A DNA stretch of 64,000 nt from DASQYE01 sp036389315. GTDB lineage: Bacteria > Acidobacteriota > Blastocatellia > Pyrinomonadales > Pyrinomonadaceae. The DNA lies in NCBI GenBank assembly GCA_036389315.1, contig DASVQF010000008.1, forward strand, positions 1 to 64,000. The letters are read 5' to 3'. The notes beneath the pieces are model-generated. The model saw only the letters and a program-made list of their open reading frames with translations. It did no database searches and had not been told where the DNA came from. The stretch's first letter is position 1, and each line of letters begins with the position of its first letter. The position numbers and the translations under genes are program-made. Shown here piece after piece: positions 16,510 through 24,793 of this stretch.

Positions 16510-17163
16510 CTAATCACCAGGCTTCTTCGCAGACTTGGCGAGGCGCTCCGCGCTCTTTTTGAGCCAGCCGCTCAACTCTATGATCGTGTCCAGGTCGCGG
16601 CTCGCCTTTGCGCCGAGCCGCACGTCAATCAGGTTCGGCGTCTGGAAGAGAGGATTGGACGCGAAGCTCGTAATGCGCTCGCTGAGCGTGGAGAGCGCGG
16701 CCCTGATCGCTTCACCTTCAACGTCACCCTCTCTCTTTTCGAGCGGCCGTTCTTCTGCCGGCGGAGGAAGGCTGATGTTATCCTTGAGGCGGCGCGCGCG
16801 CTTGCGCACCTCGGTCGCCATCTCGGCGAGGCTTCTGTAATCCGGCTCAGCCCGCGACCTGAGCGCCAGGGCAAGCTCGCGGTTGATGTCCTGTATTTTC
16901 CCAAAATCCTGCCGCGTTTGCTCTATGATCGCTTCGAGGCGGGCGGAATTGGCCGACGCCTTCGGCTCCGTGCTGTTCAGTAGAACCTGAAGCTGGCGTT
17001 CATGCTCGCGCACTGCGCTCTCGCGCTCCCTGTCCCTGCTCGGAGACGTGCCCGTTGCGGGAGCGCGTTGCGCCGCAGCCGTGTTTGATAAAAGCAGCAG
17101 GAGCACCGACGCAACAGAGAGCGAGATAAAATTAATGGGCGACCCGACTCGATTCCGTTCCAT
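16510..17163 (-). CDS. hypothetical exported helical protein
   Basis: Start ATG 17163 (MERNRV) has GAGG 6 nt upstream; the longer ORF to 17235 lacks this. The 217-aa product has a signal peptide (INFISLSVASVLLLLL, cleavage after AAA near residue 30) and a mostly helical, Arg/Glu/Ala-rich mature part with coiled-coil character (residues 35-120), then SLPPPAEERPLEKREG and another helical domain. No family is recognised. It is divergent from the GNAT gene at 17259. Confidence 0.65.
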   Translation of the reverse strand: MERNRVGSPINFISLSVASVLLLLLSNTAAAQRAPATGTSPSRDRERESAVREHERQLQVLLNSTEPKASANSARLEAIIEQTRQDFGKIQDINRELALALRSRAEPDYRSLAEMATEVRKRARRLKDNISLPPPAEERPLEKREGDVEGEAIRAALSTLSERITSFASNPLFQTPNLIDVRLGAKASRDLDTIIELSGWLKKSAERLAKSAKKPGD

Positions 17164-17258
17164 AGCTGACCTCGACAAATCCAGCAAGGTTCCAGGCGGC
17201 GTGCCAGTATAATCCCGCTCTGTCTCCGGGCACAATCAGCTTTCCGGAGCAGAACTCT

Positions 17259-18137
17259 ATGGCAGACAATTTTGACATCATACGCGCTTCGACGGTCAGC
17301 CTTGAAGAGTTGGCCCAAGCCTTTACTTCAGCCTTCTCCGGATACTTCTTTCCGATGTCGCTCAACGCAGAGCAGCTCGCGCGGCGCGTCCGCTTCGAGC
17401 AGCTTGACCTTCATCGCTCGCTTCTGATGTTCGCGGGCGGGGAGCTTGCGGGCATAGCGCTTCTCGGGCTGCGCGACTGTAGGGCCTGGATAGGAGGCTT
17501 CGGCATTACCGAAATCTATCGCGGGCGCAAGCTCTCGCACCCGTTGATGAGGGCCATGCTGGCAGAAGCGCGCGAGGTCGGCGCGCGACGCTTGAGCCTG
17601 GAAGTGCTCAGGCCGAACCAAGCGGCCTTTCATTTATACGAGCGCGCGGGGATGAAGATTACGCGCGAGCTGATTATCTTCGAGCGCGACGGCCTCGCCA
17701 CTTCACGCCCTGACGATGAAGGAAGAAGGGAGACGCCTTCGCTTTCAGAGGCGAGCGCCTCCGAACTGCTCAAGCATTTTCATCGCTTACACCGGCAGCC
17801 CCCGGCCTGGCAGCGCGACCTGCCTGCGCTCGTGGTGATGGACGGCCTGCGCGGTCTCTGCCTGGGCGAGAGGGATTGGCCCAAAGCCTATGCGCTCTTG
17901 CGGGAGGGGCCGGGCGGCGTGACCTCTGTCGTCGATCTGGCGGCGGCTTCGGCCGAGGCGGCCCGTGCGCTCTGCGCCGGGCTGGGCCAAGTCGCTGGCC
18001 CGCTGCGCGTCACGAACGAGCCAGAGGAGAGCATCTTCAATGCGCCGCTCAAGACATACGGTTTCAGAGAGCTTGAGCGCCAGCGCGAAATGGTCATCAC
18101 GCTCGAAGAGGAAGGACGAAAAAGCGAAGAGCCGTGA
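17259..18137 (+). CDS. GNAT-family N-acetyltransferase
   Basis: The 292-aa protein has an N-terminal GNAT domain (residues 5-150): beta4 WIGGFGITEIYRGRKLSHPL carries the acetyl-CoA loop, followed by RLSLEVLRPNQAAFHLYERAGM, the typical end of a GNAT fold. Residues 160-280 resemble a second, degenerate GNAT-like half (LVVMDGLRGLCLGERD). The substrate is unknown. The stop codon lies inside a terminator hairpin. Confidence 0.8.
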   Translation: MADNFDIIRASTVSLEELAQAFTSAFSGYFFPMSLNAEQLARRVRFEQLDLHRSLLMFAGGELAGIALLGLRDCRAWIGGFGITEIYRGRKLSHPLMRAMLAEAREVGARRLSLEVLRPNQAAFHLYERAGMKITRELIIFERDGLATSRPDDEGRRETPSLSEASASELLKHFHRLHRQPPAWQRDLPALVVMDGLRGLCLGERDWPKAYALLREGPGGVTSVVDLAAASAEAARALCAGLGQVAGPLRVTNEPEESIFNAPLKTYGFRELERQREMVITLEEEGRKSEEP

Positions 18138-18158
18138 GGACGAGCGCGGCTCTTCGCT
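18123..18158 (+). terminator. terminator overlapping the GNAT stop codon
   Basis: AGCGAAGAGCCG (18123-18134) pairs perfectly with CGGCTCTTCGCT (18147-18158) and is followed by TCTCTCTTTCT. The TGA stop is the first triplet of the loop. Confidence 0.75.
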
Positions 18159-18195
18159 TCTCTCTTTCTGAGCGGGTTGTGGACGGGACTATTTG

Positions 18196-18483
18196 TCAGG
18201 ACGCAGAGGTCTCTCCGGCTCCGGCTCCCTCTCCGGTCGCGCCCGCCTCGTCATGATGCTCGGCCGTGTAGAGGCGCAGAATATCCTGGCCCTGGCGCGA
18301 GCGCGGGTCTATGGTGCGCAGGTGCTTACGGCCCTGCATCTCCCAGATGGCCGTCACCTGTCCATCCTTTTCGACGGCGTGATAGGTAATCTCTTCAGTC
18401 GCGGCTGCGGCGGGCGACGCCTGGCTCTCGTCCGCTTGTCCGGGCGCGGCGGCGGCGGCCGCGTCAGTCTCATTCTCTGCCAT
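18196..18483 (-). CDS. small acidic hypothetical protein
   Basis: The 95-aa product has Ala/Glu-rich disordered ends and a central ordered block, EITYHAVEKDGQVTAIWEMQ followed by GRKHLRTIDPRS, predicted as a short beta meander. There is no signal peptide and no recognised family. Codon use matches its neighbours, and it lies between two terminator-like inverted repeats, so it is probably monocistronic. Confidence 0.55.
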   Translation of the reverse strand: MAENETDAAAAAAPGQADESQASPAAAATEEITYHAVEKDGQVTAIWEMQGRKHLRTIDPRSRQGQDILRLYTAEHHDEAGATGEGAGAGETSAS

Positions 18484-18584
18484 GTGAATCTAAACGCTCT
18501 CCTCTCCTCGGGGCTTCGCTGGTTGTGTTTGGATGCAGGGATTGTGGCACAGCCCCGTCGCGCATGTCTAGCAAGCAACGGAAA

Positions 18585-18665
18585 TTAACAGGGATGGACA
18601 GGAGAGACAGGATGGAAAGAAAGATCATCGCCTTTTATCCTGACAATCCTGTCCATCCCTGTTAA
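18585..18665. repeat. 29-bp inverted repeat, terminator-like
   Basis: The arms 18585-18613 and 18637-18665 match at 26 of 29 positions around a 23-bp spacer. The right arm covers the stop codon (18662-18664) of the flavoprotein-GNAT gene. The motif is built of short repeated words (GGATGGACAGGA). It resembles in architecture, but not in sequence, the inverted repeats at 10748 and 55523. Confidence 0.7.
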
Positions 18666-20446
18666 TTCTTCTTAGCGCCCGTCTCTTCTTCGTCGAGGCG
18701 CTTGACGAGGTTGACGTATTCGCCGGGGTCGAAGCCGTTGGCGCGGAAGTAGTCTATGAGGTCGCCGTCATTCCAGTTGACCATCGTGTTGACGACGCGC
18801 ACGCCCGCGCGGCGAAACCTCTCGCACAGCTCGTCCAGCAGGGCGCGGCTCACGCCCTGGCCGTGATAGTCAGGGTCTACGCCGATGATCTCAAGCCAGC
18901 CTGAAAGCTCTGTGGCGAACTCCCAGCCGCGCACGTCGCCGAGGACGAAACCGACGACGCGGTCGCGGTGCTCTGCGACGAGGCAATACTCGGGCGCGCG
19001 CGCGATGTAGGCCGCCGCCTTCGTCTCGTAATAGGCGGCGTGCGGCTTGCCCGTGATCTTCTCGTCCAGGCGCAAGACCTGGTCTATGTCGCGCACGGTC
19101 ATCCGGCGCAGGGTCAAGTCCGGCATTCGTCTGGCCCTGTGCGCCCTGTGACGACGCACGCCGCGAATCATACGCGCGGCGACCTTTCGCACGAGGCGCG
19201 GTTTGAGTGACCGACCGATGATGTTGCGATACGAATCGTGGCCCGACACAGAGTCGAACAGCGCATCATACATCAAGGGGTCAACCTTGCCGACATCAAT
19301 CATCGGGTCTAGAAAGAGTCGCGCGCCCATCATCATCAAGCGTCGCACCAGCACGCCGTAACGATAATCTCCGAACAGGTCTCGACAAGCGCGACGGTAA
19401 TGCTCGAAGTCGCGGCCCGAGACGCCGTGCTCGATCATCACGTCGGCCGCGCGAACGCCTGTGATGATCGCCGTGTTGATGCCCTTGCCCTTAAAGGGGC
19501 GAAGCCACCCCGTCGCGTCTCCGACCAGCACGTAGCGATGCCCGTAAGCTCCGCGCGCCGGAGACGAAGGGAAGCGCCCCTCGTAATAGTTGATCGCGGC
19601 GGCGTCGAAGCCAGGCAAAAGCGCCTGCACCTGCGGCATCTGTAGAAACATGTCCAGGTCGCGCGACGTGACCTGCTCGCCGGCGATGTTGACCAGGATG
19701 TGATCGCCCTTCGGCGTGATTGCGCCGAACTCTATGCGCGGGCAGTCGATGGGCAGCAGGAAAGCATGGACTATGTGGCCCAGCTTTTCCGTCTGGAAGC
19801 GCGCCGTCGTCTCAATCGTCGTCAAGTAGCTCCTCAGCCACTTCGTCGGGCGCTCAAACCCTCCGCCCCCGGCGCGCGCCGTCACGTCTTCAAAGACCGA
19901 GAGCATAGCCTCGTCCAAACCGAACGCGCCGACCACTACGTCCGCGCGCTGGTACAGAGACTCGCTGTAGATGCGTACTTCGTCGAGGCCCGCGCCGCGC
20001 ACGAACTCGACGCCCGTGACGCGCGAGTCAACGACCTCAGCGCCAAGCTCGCGCGCGCGGTCGAGCAAAAAGCGGTCGAAGTCCGCGCGCTCCACAGCAT
20101 AAGTTGCGCGCCCATGCTCAAGCTGACCGGCGTGCGCCCCGTGCCCCGTCAGCAGCACGTTCTCGCGCGTGCCGTGCAGACGATAGCCGAAGATTTGGCG
20201 CTTAATCAGCTCGCGCGGCAACTGTACGTCCAGCTCACGCGTGAGCACCTCTTCGATGGGCGGCGAAAGCACCCCTACGCACTGGTTGGCATGAACGTTG
20301 AAATCCTTCCCCTCAAAGATCACCACGCGCAACCTGAGCGCGCGCTCGTCAGCCCTCTGCAACAGCTTGATGGCGCACGCCGCTCCGCCCGGCCCACCGC
20401 CGATCACCACAACCGTCGAGCCATCATGTAATCGGCAATCATTCAT
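18662..20446 (-). CDS. FAD-dependent oxidoreductase (geranylgeranyl-reductase family) fused to a GNAT acetyltransferase
   Basis: Residues 1-435 of 594 form a GGR-type flavoprotein: the dinucleotide motif VVVIGGGPGGAACAIKLL (10-27), a substrate-side Cys in NQCVGVLSPP, and the second FAD motif YVLVGDATGWLRPFKGKGIN. A basic linker (RRHRAHRARR) leads to a complete GNAT domain at 441-594 with the acetyl-CoA loop GVDPDYHGQGVSRALLDEL. Its start forms TAATG with the stop of the upstream subtilase gene, so the two are translationally coupled. An internal ATG at residue 441 could also make the GNAT alone. The fusion implies that reduction and acyl transfer act on one molecule; the substrate is unknown. 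Confidence 0.82.
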   Translation of the reverse strand: MNDCRLHDGSTVVVIGGGPGGAACAIKLLQRADERALRLRVVIFEGKDFNVHANQCVGVLSPPIEEVLTRELDVQLPRELIKRQIFGYRLHGTRENVLLTGHGAHAGQLEHGRATYAVERADFDRFLLDRARELGAEVVDSRVTGVEFVRGAGLDEVRIYSESLYQRADVVVGAFGLDEAMLSVFEDVTARAGGGGFERPTKWLRSYLTTIETTARFQTEKLGHIVHAFLLPIDCPRIEFGAITPKGDHILVNIAGEQVTSRDLDMFLQMPQVQALLPGFDAAAINYYEGRFPSSPARGAYGHRYVLVGDATGWLRPFKGKGINTAIITGVRAADVMIEHGVSGRDFEHYRRACRDLFGDYRYGVLVRRLMMMGARLFLDPMIDVGKVDPLMYDALFDSVSGHDSYRNIIGRSLKPRLVRKVAARMIRGVRRHRAHRARRMPDLTLRRMTVRDIDQVLRLDEKITGKPHAAYYETKAAAYIARAPEYCLVAEHRDRVVGFVLGDVRGWEFATELSGWLEIIGVDPDYHGQGVSRALLDELCERFRRAGVRVVNTMVNWNDGDLIDYFRANGFDPGEYVNLVKRLDEEETGAKKN

Positions 20447-21834
20447 TAACCTTGAACCATTACGGGGCGCAGGGCGAGGGCCAGCTCGACGGCGCGGCGC
20501 GGGGTGACGACTCCCCAGCCCTGGCGGTCTACTTCGATTGTGGGGAGGCGCTCGGCCGTCTCGATCAGGATGCGCTTCGTCTGCTGCGGCGAAAGAGCAG
20601 GGTTGGCTTCGAGCATGCAGGCGATGATCGAGGCGACGATGGGCGAAGCGAACGATGTCCCGTCAACGTACTTGTAATGCTCCGTGATGACGTTGCCCTC
20701 GCGCAGCTTGATGGTGATTAACTGCCGGAGCAGCGGGATGGGCAGGTCGCGTGCCTCGTCCAGGTCTTTATCAACGCCGAGGTTGGCTTCGATCAAAGCG
20801 CGCAGCTCCGTGTCGGACGCGGCGTCGAGCCGGGCGAAAAGCTCCGCTTCCTCGGCCGTCGGCGTCCCCGGAAGGATGGGCGCTGGAACCCAGATGCCGG
20901 GCGCTATCACTTCGGGCTTTTGAAGGCCGTCAACAGTGGGCCCATAAGAGGAGCGGTACATGCCGCGACGTGCGCGGTCGAGCGAGTTCTGATCGTCGAG
21001 TCCGCCGACCGAGATGACCGAAGGGCAGCTCGCCGGAGGCAGAACGGGATGGCCCGGCGCGTGACCGGCGTTACCGACAGCGCAGACGATTATCAAGCCT
21101 TCGCGCACGGCGCGCTCGATTGTTTGGGCCAACGCGTTGTGCAGATAGGACGATTCCTCGTCGCCGCCGGCAGAGATGTTGACGATGCGGATGCGGTACT
21201 CTTCGCGGTGGGCCAAGACCCATTCGATGCCGCGCTCTATGTCCCGTTCGGAGATGCGCCCGGACTTCGCCAGCTTGACGAGCACCACGTTGGCGTCGGG
21301 CGCAATCCCGCGATAGAAGCCGCCGGAGAGCCCGCCGTTTCCGGCCGCCACCACCGAAGTCATCATGCCGTGCCAGCTCGAAGGGTCTGGCGTCTCAAGC
21401 GTAGTCTTGTCGCCGTCGGCTTCGACCAGGCTGTGATAGGCGAGGATGCGGTTGACGGGCGTGGTCAGGTCTGTGTGCGGGTAAAAGCCTGAGTCGAGAA
21501 AGGCCATCGTGATGTCGCGGCCGGTAAAGCGCTCGTCGGCGTCGAGGCGCAGAGGCGTCGAAAGCACGTAGCCGCCCTGCTCGAAGACGGCCGCGTTGAC
21601 TTCCAACTGCACCATCGCGCGCTTGAACAACTCCACGCAGCGCGGGCAGATTTCCGTGAGCAGCGCCCCGGCCGGAGCGTTGGCCGCAACGATCTTTTTC
21701 ATCTCGTCGGGGAGAGCGTCGAACGGGACGAGCCCGTCGGGCGATTCGCGCCCGCAGACGGGACAAGTGGGATGGCCTGCGGCTTTGTCCGAATGAAGCT
21801 CGGACGGCTCGACCGAGATGGTTTCTTCCGACAT
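20446..21834 (-). CDS. cytoplasmic subtilisin-like serine protease with N-terminal zinc ribbon
   Basis: This 462-aa S8 peptidase has Asp114 (AFLDSG), His155 (SSWHGMMTSVVAAG) and a Ser in DGTSFASP near residue 395. There is no signal peptide or propeptide. Instead the first 75 residues carry CPVC (24-27) and CPRC (63-66), a four-Cys zinc ribbon. This suggests an intracellular, possibly targeted protease. It overlaps the start of the flavoprotein-GNAT gene by one base (TAATG). Confidence 0.85.
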   Translation of the reverse strand: MSEETISVEPSELHSDKAAGHPTCPVCGRESPDGLVPFDALPDEMKKIVAANAPAGALLTEICPRCVELFKRAMVQLEVNAAVFEQGGYVLSTPLRLDADERFTGRDITMAFLDSGFYPHTDLTTPVNRILAYHSLVEADGDKTTLETPDPSSWHGMMTSVVAAGNGGLSGGFYRGIAPDANVVLVKLAKSGRISERDIERGIEWVLAHREEYRIRIVNISAGGDEESSYLHNALAQTIERAVREGLIIVCAVGNAGHAPGHPVLPPASCPSVISVGGLDDQNSLDRARRGMYRSSYGPTVDGLQKPEVIAPGIWVPAPILPGTPTAEEAELFARLDAASDTELRALIEANLGVDKDLDEARDLPIPLLRQLITIKLREGNVITEHYKYVDGTSFASPIVASIIACMLEANPALSPQQTKRILIETAERLPTIEVDRQGWGVVTPRRAVELALALRPVMVQG

Positions 21835-22043
21835 TGACCCTTTGCTCTCCTCTACTCTTTGACATCTTCTACTGCCTGGCTCGTATGATGGACGGAAAAG
21901 TTGGATTGATGCAAGCGGTCAGGAGAGCGGCTCCGCTGTCGAGCTGAGCGCGGGGCTTCATCGGGTTGTGAAACACGCGCGGGGCGTGTAAGGTATTTCC
22001 ATTCCAGGCGACAACAGCGGCGAAGGAGGCTCGGAGGATTTTC

Positions 22044-22472
22044 ATGGCTCAAGAGCAACCATCGGTGGGCGATATTTTTCGGCAGGCGCAGGAGATGCGG
22101 CGCGCCAACCCGCAGCTCTCTTACAAGGATTTGAAGGCGCAACTGCTTAAAATTTTCCAGGGCGCTCAGTTTCCGCCCGTCTATAACCTGGCCATCCCTG
22201 AGCAGGACTCGCGCGCGCCCCAGGAGGACTGGTCTGCGGGCCTCCCCCTGATGTTGCGCGGCATACAGCAGCAGGACTGGAAAGAGATCATCAACGGCGT
22301 CGTCCTGAGCCTTGAGCAGACGGAGAACTACGAGCGTGAGCGCGGCGATGACCTGACGCGCGACGATTGGCACGACCGCACAGTCGGCATAGAGGGCCAG
22401 ATACAGAAGGGCGTCGGCAAATGGATGCCGGAGGGTTTGATGGCGCTCGCCGAACGACAATCGAAGAAGTAG
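22044..22472 (+). CDS. hypothetical soluble protein
   Basis: The 142-aa product follows a strong GGAGG ribosome binding site. The N-terminus (IFRQAQEMRRANPQLSYKDLKAQLLKIF) is helical, followed by a charged region with GLPLMLRGIQQQDWKEIINGVVLSLEQ. There is no signal peptide, transmembrane segment or known motif. It is the first gene of the plus-strand run that continues through 29901, 30 bp ahead of the molybdopterin oxidoreductase. Confidence 0.65.
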   Translation: MAQEQPSVGDIFRQAQEMRRANPQLSYKDLKAQLLKIFQGAQFPPVYNLAIPEQDSRAPQEDWSAGLPLMLRGIQQQDWKEIINGVVLSLEQTENYERERGDDLTRDDWHDRTVGIEGQIQKGVGKWMPEGLMALAERQSKK

Positions 22473-22502
22473 GAAGCGGTCGGCTATCAGCTTGGGAGCG
22501 TT

Positions 22503-23189
22503 ATGAGCTTTCTCGGAAATCTTTTCAACGATCCGCTCTACCAGAAGGGAGAGCCGCGTGCGCCCCGAGAGGTCGCGGACGCGGAAGTGATTATCAGTCC
22601 GGACACGCGGCGCGCAGAGAGGCTTCCGCCCGGACAGACGCGCACGCGCAAGTGGCCCGTGCTCGACGCGCACGGCACACCGGAGATTGATCTTGCGACG
22701 TGGAGATTCGAGGTGGACGGGCTGGTCGAACGCCCGCAAGCCTGGTCGCTCGACGAGTTCATGCAGTTACCGGCCGTCCGAGTCTACGCAGATTTTCATT
22801 GTGTCACGCGCTGGTCGCGCCTGGACAATATCTGGGGCGGCGTCTCGACGCGCGAGTTCGCTCGCCTCGTCGGCATCAAGCCCGAGGCGCGCTTTGCGCT
22901 CGCCTTCGGCTATGACTACGGTTGGAGCACCAATCTCCCGCTCGAATATTTTCTCTCGGAAGACGCGCTCTTCGCCTGGTCGCACGACGGCCAGCCCATC
23001 CCTGCCGATCACGGCGGGCCCGTGCGTCTGATCGTCCCGCAGCTCTACGCATGGAAGTCCGCGAAGTGGGTCAAGGGCGTGCGCTTTCTCGAAGAGGACG
23101 AGGCGGGCTTCTGGGAGCGTGGCGGTTATCACATGCGCGGCAATCCCTGGAACGGAGGGGACGGCGAGCGCTTTCGCTGGCAAGAGTAA
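22503..23189 (+). CDS. sulfite-oxidase-like molybdopterin oxidoreductase
   Basis: The 228-aa protein carries an Oxidoreductase-molybdopterin (PF00174-type) domain. Cys100 in FHCVTRWSRLDNIWGG is the expected molybdenum ligand, and HGGPVRLIVPQLYAWKSAKW is the conserved C-terminal block, followed by LEEDEAGFWERGGYH. Unlike MsrP (YedY) it has no twin-arginine signal, and it lacks the heme and dimerisation domains of sulfite oxidases, so it is probably cytoplasmic. The electron partner and substrate are unknown. Confidence 0.87.
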   Translation: MSFLGNLFNDPLYQKGEPRAPREVADAEVIISPDTRRAERLPPGQTRTRKWPVLDAHGTPEIDLATWRFEVDGLVERPQAWSLDEFMQLPAVRVYADFHCVTRWSRLDNIWGGVSTREFARLVGIKPEARFALAFGYDYGWSTNLPLEYFLSEDALFAWSHDGQPIPADHGGPVRLIVPQLYAWKSAKWVKGVRFLEEDEAGFWERGGYHMRGNPWNGGDGERFRWQE

Positions 23190-23195
23190 GAACAT

Positions 23196-24761
23196 TTGAG
23201 TGTGCAGAAAGAGAGAAGCCCGACTGTTTCATCCGTAGCAGCCGCCTCAGCGCCGAAGGACGCGGCGGCCGTGATACTTCTGCGCGAGAGTGCGGCCGGG
23301 GAGCGCGAAGTCTTCTGGGTGCGGCGCAGCTTGAAGCTGGCCTTCCTCGGCGGCTTTCATGCTTTTCCGGGCGGGCAGCGCGACACGGGCGACGAGGCCG
23401 TGCCGGTGGAGAATGCTCCGGACGCTGAGACCTCGGCGATGATCGCCTGCGCGGCGCGCGAGTTGTTTGAAGAGCTGGGCGTGCTGGCTGCGCGCGGGGC
23501 CCACCTGACGAAGGGACAGCGGGCTTCGCTGCTCGATGATCTGGAATCGGGGCGGATGTCGTTTGCGGCGCTGCTCGATCATTACGGCCTGCGCCTGGAC
23601 GCGCGCGATTTCACCTTCGCCGGGCGGTGGGTGACACCGGCCTTCAGCCCGCGCCGCTTCGACACCTGGTTCTTTCTGGTCAACTGCCCCGTGGGCCAGG
23701 AGCCGCGCGTCACTGAAGGCGAGCTGGACGCGGGCGAATGGACTTCGCCGCGCGAAGCTTACGAGCGATGGCGGCGCTCGGAAATCCTCGGCGTGCCGCC
23801 GGTGCTTCACGCCTTACGCACCCTTGCCGAAGGTTTCACGCCCGATCTGGTCGAGCGGCTGCTCTCCGTCCCGCAGGCTCATCGCGAGCCCGTGCGACGC
23901 ATAGAGTTTCGTCCGGGCTTCATCTGTTTTCCCGTGCGGACGAACACCTTGCCGCCCGCGACGCACACGAACTCTTATATCATCTACACCGAGCGCGAGC
24001 TGGTCGTGATTGACCCGGCCTCGCCTTTTGAAGAGGAGCAATCGGCGCTCGCCGCCTGCATAGACGAGCTTGTCCGTGAAGGGCGACGCGTGCGTGAAAT
24101 CATCCTCACGCACTTTCATCCGGATCATGTCGGAGGCGTCAAGGCTTTGTCCGAGCACCTGGGCGGGAGCGTGCCTGTAGCCGCACATGCCTTGACGGCC
24201 GAAGAGCTCAGGGGCACGATTCAGGTTGACCGCCTGATCGAAGACGAAGAGGTGATCGAGCTTGACGGCACTCCGCCCGTCAGGCTTCGCGCGCTGCACA
24301 CGCCTGGGCACACGCGCGGCCATCTCTGCTTTTACGAAGAGCGGACGGGCGCTCTCGTCACGGGTGATAACATAGTGGGCCTCGGCTCAGTCCTGATAAG
24401 CGCGCCCGAAGGCGACATGCGCGCGTACCTCAATTCGCTTGAGCGCCTGCGCTCGCTGCCTCATCTGACGGTGCTCTTCGGCGGTCATGGGCCCGCGATG
24501 GGCAACCCCCTCGCCAAGATTGACGAGTACATCAATCACCGCTTAGAGCGCGAAGCGAATATACTGAAGGCCGTGCGCGAAGAAGCAAGGACGCCCGCCG
24601 AGATAGTCGCGCGAGTTTACACGGACGTTCCGCCCACGGCGCACCAGATGGCCGAGCGGGCAGTTCTCGCGCATCTGGAAAAACTATCGGCCGATAATCT
24701 GGTCACGCGCACGGACGACGGGCGCTACACGGCCAATGATTTGAATCCGTCTGCGAGCTAA
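23196..24761 (+). CDS. NUDIX hydrolase fused to metallo-beta-lactamase-fold hydrolase with winged-helix tail
   Basis: The start is TTG 23196 or GTG 23202, both with weak ribosome binding sites, 6 bp after the previous gene. Residues 20-215 form a NUDIX domain with a RELFEELG box (88-95) preceded by a long Gly-Pro-Gly loop (FPGGQRD). Residues 240-455 form an MBL domain with THFHPDHVGG (about 305), HTPGHTRGH and GGHG near the end. The last 70 residues are a winged-helix-like domain as in LACTB2-type MBL proteins. A combined role in nucleotide or RNA-end turnover is plausible but inferred. Confidence 0.85.
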   Translation: MSVQKERSPTVSSVAAASAPKDAAAVILLRESAAGEREVFWVRRSLKLAFLGGFHAFPGGQRDTGDEAVPVENAPDAETSAMIACAARELFEELGVLAARGAHLTKGQRASLLDDLESGRMSFAALLDHYGLRLDARDFTFAGRWVTPAFSPRRFDTWFFLVNCPVGQEPRVTEGELDAGEWTSPREAYERWRRSEILGVPPVLHALRTLAEGFTPDLVERLLSVPQAHREPVRRIEFRPGFICFPVRTNTLPPATHTNSYIIYTERELVVIDPASPFEEEQSALAACIDELVREGRRVREIILTHFHPDHVGGVKALSEHLGGSVPVAAHALTAEELRGTIQVDRLIEDEEVIELDGTPPVRLRALHTPGHTRGHLCFYEERTGALVTGDNIVGLGSVLISAPEGDMRAYLNSLERLRSLPHLTVLFGGHGPAMGNPLAKIDEYINHRLEREANILKAVREEARTPAEIVARVYTDVPPTAHQMAERAVLAHLEKLSADNLVTRTDDGRYTANDLNPSAS

Positions 24762-24793
24762 GGAATTTTTCAAAAAGGAAACGGGTTTCGACA

